A DNA stretch of 23,609 bases from Rhizophagus sp. LPA8_4_AMF (taxonomy: Eukaryota; Glomeromycota; Glomeromycetes; Glomerales; Glomeraceae). Below the pieces are notes generated by a model, which worked only from the letters and a program-made list of their open reading frames with translations, was not told the origin of the DNA and did not search any database. The stretch is taken from positions 1-23,609 of the forward strand of contig JADRCO010001010.1 in NCBI GenBank assembly GCA_021464525.1. The letters are read 5' to 3'. Made by a program: the position numbers and the translations under genes. Positions 18,441-23,609 of the stretch are shown in pieces; the first letter of the stretch is position 1; the number at the start of each line of letters is the position of its first letter.

Positions 18441-18470
<30 letters not shown>
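18441..18470. repeat. (AT)15 microsatellite upstream of the F-box gene
   Basis: Thirty bases of alternating AT, followed by TTTTATATATATA. It sits about 43 bp upstream of the F-box start codon, in the likely promoter or 5' leader, so length changes could affect expression. Confidence 0.85.
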
Positions 18471-18473
<3 letters not shown>

Positions 18474-19673
18474 TATATATATAAAGAATGTGGATTGATA
18501 ATTAATAAAAAGAGCGAAGGAAAAAAAGAGAAAAAGTAAAGGTAAAAAGGAAAGGATGATGTATTAGGGAGTAAATTTTTATTAAATTTTTTTTTTTTTT
18601 TTTGGGAAATTTTTATTCGTTTATATAAGGGATTCCCTAGCAAGAGTTTTTGTGAGTGTAACGGTCTTACTGTTAATAATCGGCATAACCGGATAATCCT
18701 AATATGAAAAGCAGGTAATATACAGTACTCCTGTTTAGTGTATCACTATTGAACCCCATTATAATGAATTTAAATACCAATAATATTGGTTCGATCCTTT
18801 TTAAACATAAAGACTTTGGCAAAAATTATTTTTTGTTGTATTACAAACTTGTCAGCTGCTTGTAAAATATATGTATACTTTAAATTTTATATTATTTATA
18901 ATAATGTATATATATATAGTAAACAACACAAATATATAATATACATCTTATTTATTAAAATACCCCGAATGTATGCAAACATAAAAAAATCATCTGATGA
19001 ATTTAGAAATTTTATAAATTCTCTTTATAAAGCATGTTTCAAAATAGTATCTCATTATATTAACTAAAAAGCCAAAAAGGCTAATAAACTTTAATAAACG
19101 AAGCTTTCTTATGCATGATGAAATGTTTGATGTTTATCATTTTATTTTGGTTAAACTAAAACACATAAGAAGTATTGCACAAACAAGTAAATTTGGGAAG
19201 TTTATTACGAAATTATGACATCAGGGGTAAAAAAAAAAAAATAATTTTTCTTTTTGGTTTTCTCTGATTTTATTCCGGGAAAAGTGTAACTATGTTATTC
19301 TAAGATTGTTATTGCACCTATAATCATATACTATTCTGAGTATAATAAAAATCTTACTATTACGTTTCCTAATATAAACCAATCAGTTTAATTACAAAAA
19401 AAATCTATTGTTGATAAAAGGTTAAGATAAAAGCCATCGTACGACAAAGTTTAATCATAAGAAAAAATAATCTTAATAATAATCAGGGTTGACTATCGAC
19501 TAATCTACGGAGAACGGACATTCTTCTTTTTTTAGGTTATACTAAAATACCGAAACATACAAAATCGTACAAATCGCGAATTTTTTTTTTTTTTTACTAT
19601 TAATATACTAACACTACTTTATTTTATCCCAAAAAAAAGAATAACCGGATCTGAATATATCAATAATGAGCAT
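18471..19673. other. Intergenic stretch with one weak coding-like piece
   Basis: The plus-strand frame at 18786-19067 ends with a coding-like tail (18961-19067) reading MYANIKKSSDEFRNFINSLY then KACFKIVSHYIN and TAA. The rest of that frame is AT-rich and not convincing, so the tail may be a lost 3' exon. The other sequence is plain AT-rich DNA. Confidence 0.25.
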
Positions 19674-19769
19674 ATATGGGGTGAGTGCTGAAAAAAGGGA
19701 CCAAATTGAGTTATTTAAAAAAAAAATTTTTTTAACTATTTGGTCCCTTTTCCCAGCACTTACCCATAT
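19674..19769. mobile_element. 96-bp foldback element
   Basis: The left arm ATATGGGGTGAGTGCTGAAA and AAAGGGACCAAAT pairs with the right arm, whose reverse complement is ATATGGGTAAGTGCTGGGAA and AAGGGACCAAAT. The centre is an A-run/T-run junction. It is a short, nearly complete palindrome with GC-richer arms in AT-rich flanks, typical of a non-autonomous foldback insertion. No target duplication is certain. Confidence 0.6.
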
Positions 19770-19991
19770 TGTCGACAATTATAAAAGATTTGTTGATTTG
19801 TTTCAAATTTCAAACGATTTTATATAATTGTGTTACTTTCTGATCGGATATACAAATTAAAGAATGTAATTTCCGTATTATTGTCTCATTATAGTAAAGG
19901 TTTACGCAGGAATACTCTTAGGATTCGCGCTAAATAGCCGCAGGATCTATATCGTGATTATCATGATTTTACGAATATTATAAGTCAATAA

Positions 19992-20276
19992 CTTTTATTG
20001 CTATATGTCAATGATAAAAAGATATTACCATATGTTTGTGACTGGATGCAACATTTATCATCTTTTTGAGCATGGACGACATGTGATGTACGTGATGTGA
20101 AATATGCGGATTACAGGAATTATAAAGCTGCAACAGTTAAAATAAGTCAATTATAAGTGCAATGTTTTCCAACTGTGTTGTTAGTAGATATTACACGCTG
20201 TTAGAAACCATTCTCTAAGAATATTTGTAGCCTCCAAATCATCAATCCTTTTAAATATGCATGGATGACCTTTAAA
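19992..20276. pseudogene. Coding-like relic, strand uncertain
   Basis: On the minus strand 20276-20181 reads KGHPCIFKRIDDLEATNILR then EWFLTACNIY and a stop, followed by NNTVGKHCTYN and another stop. On the plus strand 19992-20156 reads ILPYVCDWMQHLSSF, TGA, then VRDVKYADYRNYKAATVKIS. GC content is above the flanks. Both look like damaged protein sequence; neither is recognised. The minus-strand piece is the more convincing one. Confidence 0.25.
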
Positions 20277-21715
20277 CTAGAATATGTGTTAATAAATATA
20301 TTCAGTCATCGAACAACTATTTATTTAATATTGTGAGCATTATTCGTTGTTTTTTTCTGTGCTTTTATCTAATATTTTTTTTTTTCTATGAAATTTGTTT
20401 TTGCAAGCAATAAATTGGTTTGTGGATTTATAATTCTTTGTAATTTATAATTTGAATAATTAACAATTTTCCATTATATTATAATGACACCTTTTGTGCG
20501 TTTTTTTATTATTATAAACCTTCGTATTTATCCGGTACCTTTGTATTTTATTCGGCTCACTTTCTCGCTATTGTTCATTTCCAAATTAATACAACTATTA
20601 ATTATTTTCGTAATGTCCTGTTAGATATGATAATTTAATCATTTCTATAAACCTTCCATGATGACTATTTTTTTCCCCAAAGCATTATATACTACTCAAT
20701 TTTTCAATGAGCAGACTGGCCTCCTCAAATGTACATGCTATAAGATTATTACTAGAATAAACAATTATTTGATTATATTTGATTGTTTTATAAATTCTTT
20801 AATAATAAAAAAAATCTACATCTTACCTGTAATATAAAAATTGTTTTGGATTGATATTAACAATAGCGATTTTTTTTTAAAAAAAAAAATATTATTTTTA
20901 ACTTATAAATTGTCTACTTCCCTACTTGTAAACACTTTTAGATTTTTTTTTTTTGTCTCGACATTAATATGTTCTAAAAAAAAGAGATCAATTTTCATTC
21001 TTATTTGCATCTTTCATTATTAATTTCCTCATTTTTCACTGAGACGACTTGATCTAATTAATGGCCTAATTAAATGTAAGGTTAGAAATTGCTTGATAAT
21101 ATATATACATTTCATTTTTCTTTTAATTTCCTTCATCATTTTAAATTTTTTGTCATATTTCAAGGATTTATTAAATTAAATTATTTTACGTAAAAGTGTA
21201 AAACAAAGAATGAATTTGAATTTTTTAAAAAAAAGAAAAAAGATTTTGCTTTTATATTCGATTGACACGTGAATTGAAACGCGTAAAACAAACACATCAC
21301 GTCTTACGTCATATGATCGATGTCAAAGTTGAAAAATTTTAAATTTCGCTTAATAATTTTCGATTAATAATAAAATTGTGAATGTTTAATTTACACGTTA
21401 TTTACATTTTTTGCCTTTTTTGGTAAAATTAATTAATTAAATAATATATTGTTTTAAAAAAAATATTGTACAGTGCATAAATATTACACTAGTAGTAGAC
21501 GGAATTAAAAAAAAAATAAATTTATTTTCGTCATCCTATATCCTTTTATCCGGATTTTGCAAACAGATAAAACAGATACCGCTGTAATTTCATTGAATAA
21601 CCAAATAACCAATTGACTTATTGGATATGTTAGGTACTAATTAATTATTACCATATAAGGGTATGATACAAATTTCGGAGTATATCCCCCTTTATTGCGC
21701 GAGTTTTTATTATTA
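20277..21715. other. AT-rich intergenic stretch
   Basis: No supported gene; the 60-codon plus frame at 20841-21023 is a poly-K/poly-F artefact of A and T runs. A GC-richer patch (21260-21325) holds CACGTG, ACGCGT and TTACGTCATATGATCGAT, words often seen in fungal promoters, but no gene start lies next to it inside the window. Confidence 0.3.
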
Positions 21716-21894
21716 ATGGGGAACTATATAACAATTGAGGTCTTATGCATGTAAATCCTGGGATGTTTATTACATTTATTTAGATAATAAGATCGTTGTT
21801 TTTTTGCAGGGTATTGTGCATGGGGTACTGTGGCCCGCAAAATACGGAAACAAGTTCTAATATAATATGGTTTTTTTTAAATAACGTATTATAG
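21716..21894 (+). CDS. Possible two-exon small protein, unrecognised
   Basis: ATG 21716 reads MGNYITIEVLC and then meets GTAAAT at 21751. A strong acceptor, GTTTTTTTGCAG, ends at 21809. Splicing (59-bp intron) continues MVLCMGYCGPQNTETSSNI and ends at TAG 21892-21894, for a total of 40 residues. The GC-rich patch right after the acceptor is open in all three frames, so the frame choice is not secure. It could also be the last exon of a longer gene or chance. Confidence 0.2.
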
Positions 21895-22753
21895 ACCTTT
21901 AGTAACCTTTTTCTTTATTCTATTTGTTTTAATTGTGAGTATATAGTAAAATAGTATGATATAATAAGCAAGGTATTATTAATCATATATAGGTACGATG
22001 CCAATCATACCGAAATATACCTCATACCCTTTAAGAGTATATAGTAAATCGTTTACGACATAATATGGAGTGAAAGGTACGGTATGATTAATAATGTACA
22101 AGTACGAATAGCCGGAATAGGTATGATCTAATTAATGTTGTTATTGAGTTAATATTGATGTTACGATTGATCTATATTCAGTTGAATTCAATTGATTTGA
22201 AGTATTAAACCATTAGAATTTGATCCATTTGTAGAAAAATTTATTATTAATTTATTTAATATTGTAAAAGGATTGATAAAAGAAGTTCTATAATTATCAA
22301 GTTTCAGGAAATTTTTATAAATTTAGATAACAATATTTTGCATGTTTTAAAAAATATATATATATAAATGCATAATAACAACTGAATTTTTATACAATAA
22401 ATAAAGTAGGTTTGACAAATGACAACTTTATTGTATAGTACGTAATGAATTATTATTTTTTGAAATTTCAATCAATTATTTAATTTTTTTAGAATATATA
22501 TATATATATATATAGAATTTTTTACTTACGTTAGGTTAAATTAAAATAAAAATAACTATTTTCAATTTATTTAGATAATCTAATTTTTATATTGACCACT
22601 TTGACAATAAATTATTTATTATATTGTAAATAAATGCATTTAATTAATTAATTAATTAAACAATGAGTTCTTTGTATAAAGATATGATTATTGTTAATAT
22701 AAATTTCTCATAGAATTTCTTTATAAATTAGATAAAAAAAAATAAATAAATAA
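21895..22753. other. AT-rich intergenic stretch with GGTAYGAT repeats
   Basis: Between 21955 and 22130 the word GGTA(C/T)GAT/GGTATGATTAATAAT recurs in both orientations. A (TA)n run lies at 22494-22514. No coding frame supported. Confidence 0.35.
22494..22514. repeat. (AT)n microsatellite
   Basis: Twenty-one bases of alternating A and T. Confidence 0.8.
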
Positions 22754-22936
22754 ACTCGCAAAAATTTTTTGATTATTACAACAAATATTATAGCAAAACA
22801 AAAAAAAACTAACAAATTGCCTTCTTCAATCACAATTTTATGTCAGATTAGATCAAAAGGCCAAGATGGAGGATTTATTAGTGGTTTAGCAAGTTATGCA
22901 ATCGAACCAGAAGAATCTAAAGTTTTTCCATTATGA
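22754..22936 (+). pseudogene. Coding-like terminal exon or relic, unrecognised
   Basis: The frame is open from 22754 and ends at TGA 22934-22936. The convincing part reads RSKGQDGGFISGLASYAIEP then EESKVFPL. It is preceded by an acceptor-like TTTTATGTCAG ending at 22846, so it may be the last exon of a gene. However, no upstream exon was found in this AT-rich stretch and there is no ATG in the frame. I do not recognise the peptide. A stranded last exon or an exon copied by rearrangement are both possible. Confidence 0.3.
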
Positions 22937-23380
22937 CTTTTTTAAAAAACAAATATCTTTATTTTTATATAATATTAAGGTGTCAGATTATGTAATGTTG
23001 TGTTTTTATTCGAGGAATTATGTAATCCAAACCCTTATTTGTTATAGACATAAGATTTAATTCCAATTTTGAAATGTTATTCACATAAAACTATTAAAAG
23101 CTCCCTGTTATATTAAAGTTATCTTGTTAATATATATGATAATTTCATATAATAAACGTTAAATGCAAAAATATATTATGGATACTTGACTAAATAAATT
23201 CAAAAAAATGTAAACTGTAGTGTCTATGGAACCGTATGATCATTCTATTTAGAAGCCATTTAAAAAGACGAAAAAATAATTAGTTGGAAATAAGAAAAAA
23301 GCAAGAAAAAAACTGAAAAGAAAATAAGAAAATGTGTTGCCATATTTCAGCAAACCAAAAAGATGAATAAAAATAGTGTT
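22937..23380. other. AT-rich intergenic stretch
   Basis: Nothing supported. The 65-codon minus-strand frame at 23249-23446 is rich in F and L from T runs and overlaps the CCGG repeats; it is not called. Confidence 0.35.
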
Positions 23381-23500
23381 CCGACCCGGATTGATATTGG
23401 GTAAACCGGATCCATCCAATAGTAAAATCCTAAACCGGATCAACATTTATTAAAGAATTTTATATCCGGTTTGTAAATCGGGACCAAACCGGTTCAACTG
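23381..23500. repeat. Degenerate ACCGGAT repeats in both orientations
   Basis: ACCCGGATTGA, AAACCGGATCC, AAACCGGATCAAC, ATCCGGTTTG and AAACCGGTTCAAC lie within about 120 bp, in direct and inverted order. This suggests a worn foldback or tandem element; the ACCGGA word is also the core of the tandem repeat inside the 7853-8025 MITE. Confidence 0.4.
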
Positions 23501-23520
23501 TTACATTAACGGTTATTCAA

Positions 23521-23553
23521 CAGATAGATAACAGATAGATAACGGATTGATAA
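23521..23553. repeat. 11-bp tandem repeat, three units
   Basis: CAGATAGATAA twice, then CGGATTGATAA. A short minisatellite beside the ACCGGAT repeats. Confidence 0.7.
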
Positions 23554-23609
23554 CAGGTGAAAATAATAGATATTAGTAACGGCAATGATGTAAAATTTTA
23601 ATATAAACT

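Noticed and set aside
18785-18800. tRNA-like T-loop GGTTCGATCC
   Set aside because: The flanking bases do not pair as a T stem and no acceptor, D or anticodon arm can be placed at the right spacing.
20841-21023. 60-codon plus-strand frame
   Set aside because: Made of poly-K and poly-F from homopolymer runs.
23249-23446. 65-codon minus-strand frame
   Set aside because: F/L-rich from T runs and overlapping the ACCGGAT repeats; no domain.

Overview
The window reads as nuclear DNA of an arbuscular mycorrhizal fungus, most likely Rhizophagus (Glomeromycotina) or a close relative. The evidence is: extreme AT richness with long A and T runs; short introns (81-88 bp) with GT...AG ends; a TKL-like protein kinase and an F-box/LRR-like protein of the kinds that are hugely expanded in these fungi; and many short palindromic elements and decayed coding pieces. 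The species call is from memory of family style, not from a search.

Only two substantial genes look intact, and both are on the minus strand. The first is a kinase gene at 11371-13069. I read it as four exons, which gives a 480-residue protein with a CxxC...CxC N-terminal module, a complete kinase domain, and a cysteine-rich tail built from 33-bp tandem repeats. The tail is carried by a small exon that open-reading-frame scanning hides. The second is a single-exon F-box protein of 546 residues at 16758-18398. A few small or single-exon candidates (6528-6734 minus, 16268-16480 plus, 21716-21894 plus, 22754-22936 plus) look coding in composition but are unproven.

The left third (1-5.7 kb) is a graveyard of broken coding sequence. 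It holds an edge fragment with several open frames (1-300); a minus-strand relic with frameshifts (1909-2745); a plus-strand relic facing away from it (2947-3533); a SAM-like domain relic (3581-3791, minus); and a coiled-coil multicopy-family relic (about 4810-5705, minus). Some of their stop codons look like CGA or CAA turned into TGA or TAA.

The middle (6-10.9 kb) is mostly repeats: an element with CCCTAT ends (6230-6380), a TA-flanked MITE with 12-mer tandem repeats inside (7853-8025), a decayed repeat field (7.3-8.4 kb), a 0.5-kb segmental duplication (8486-8990 and 9203-9696), and a short tandem duplication (10778-10946).

Just upstream of the kinase gene its own 5' end is duplicated in tandem, and a 287-bp near-palindrome flanked by about 80-bp direct repeats (13368-13654) sits there. 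The right part (18.4-23.6 kb) is AT-rich intergenic DNA with one more foldback element (19674-19769), microsatellites and scattered coding-like relics. No rRNA, tRNA, CRISPR array or bacterial-type operon was seen.
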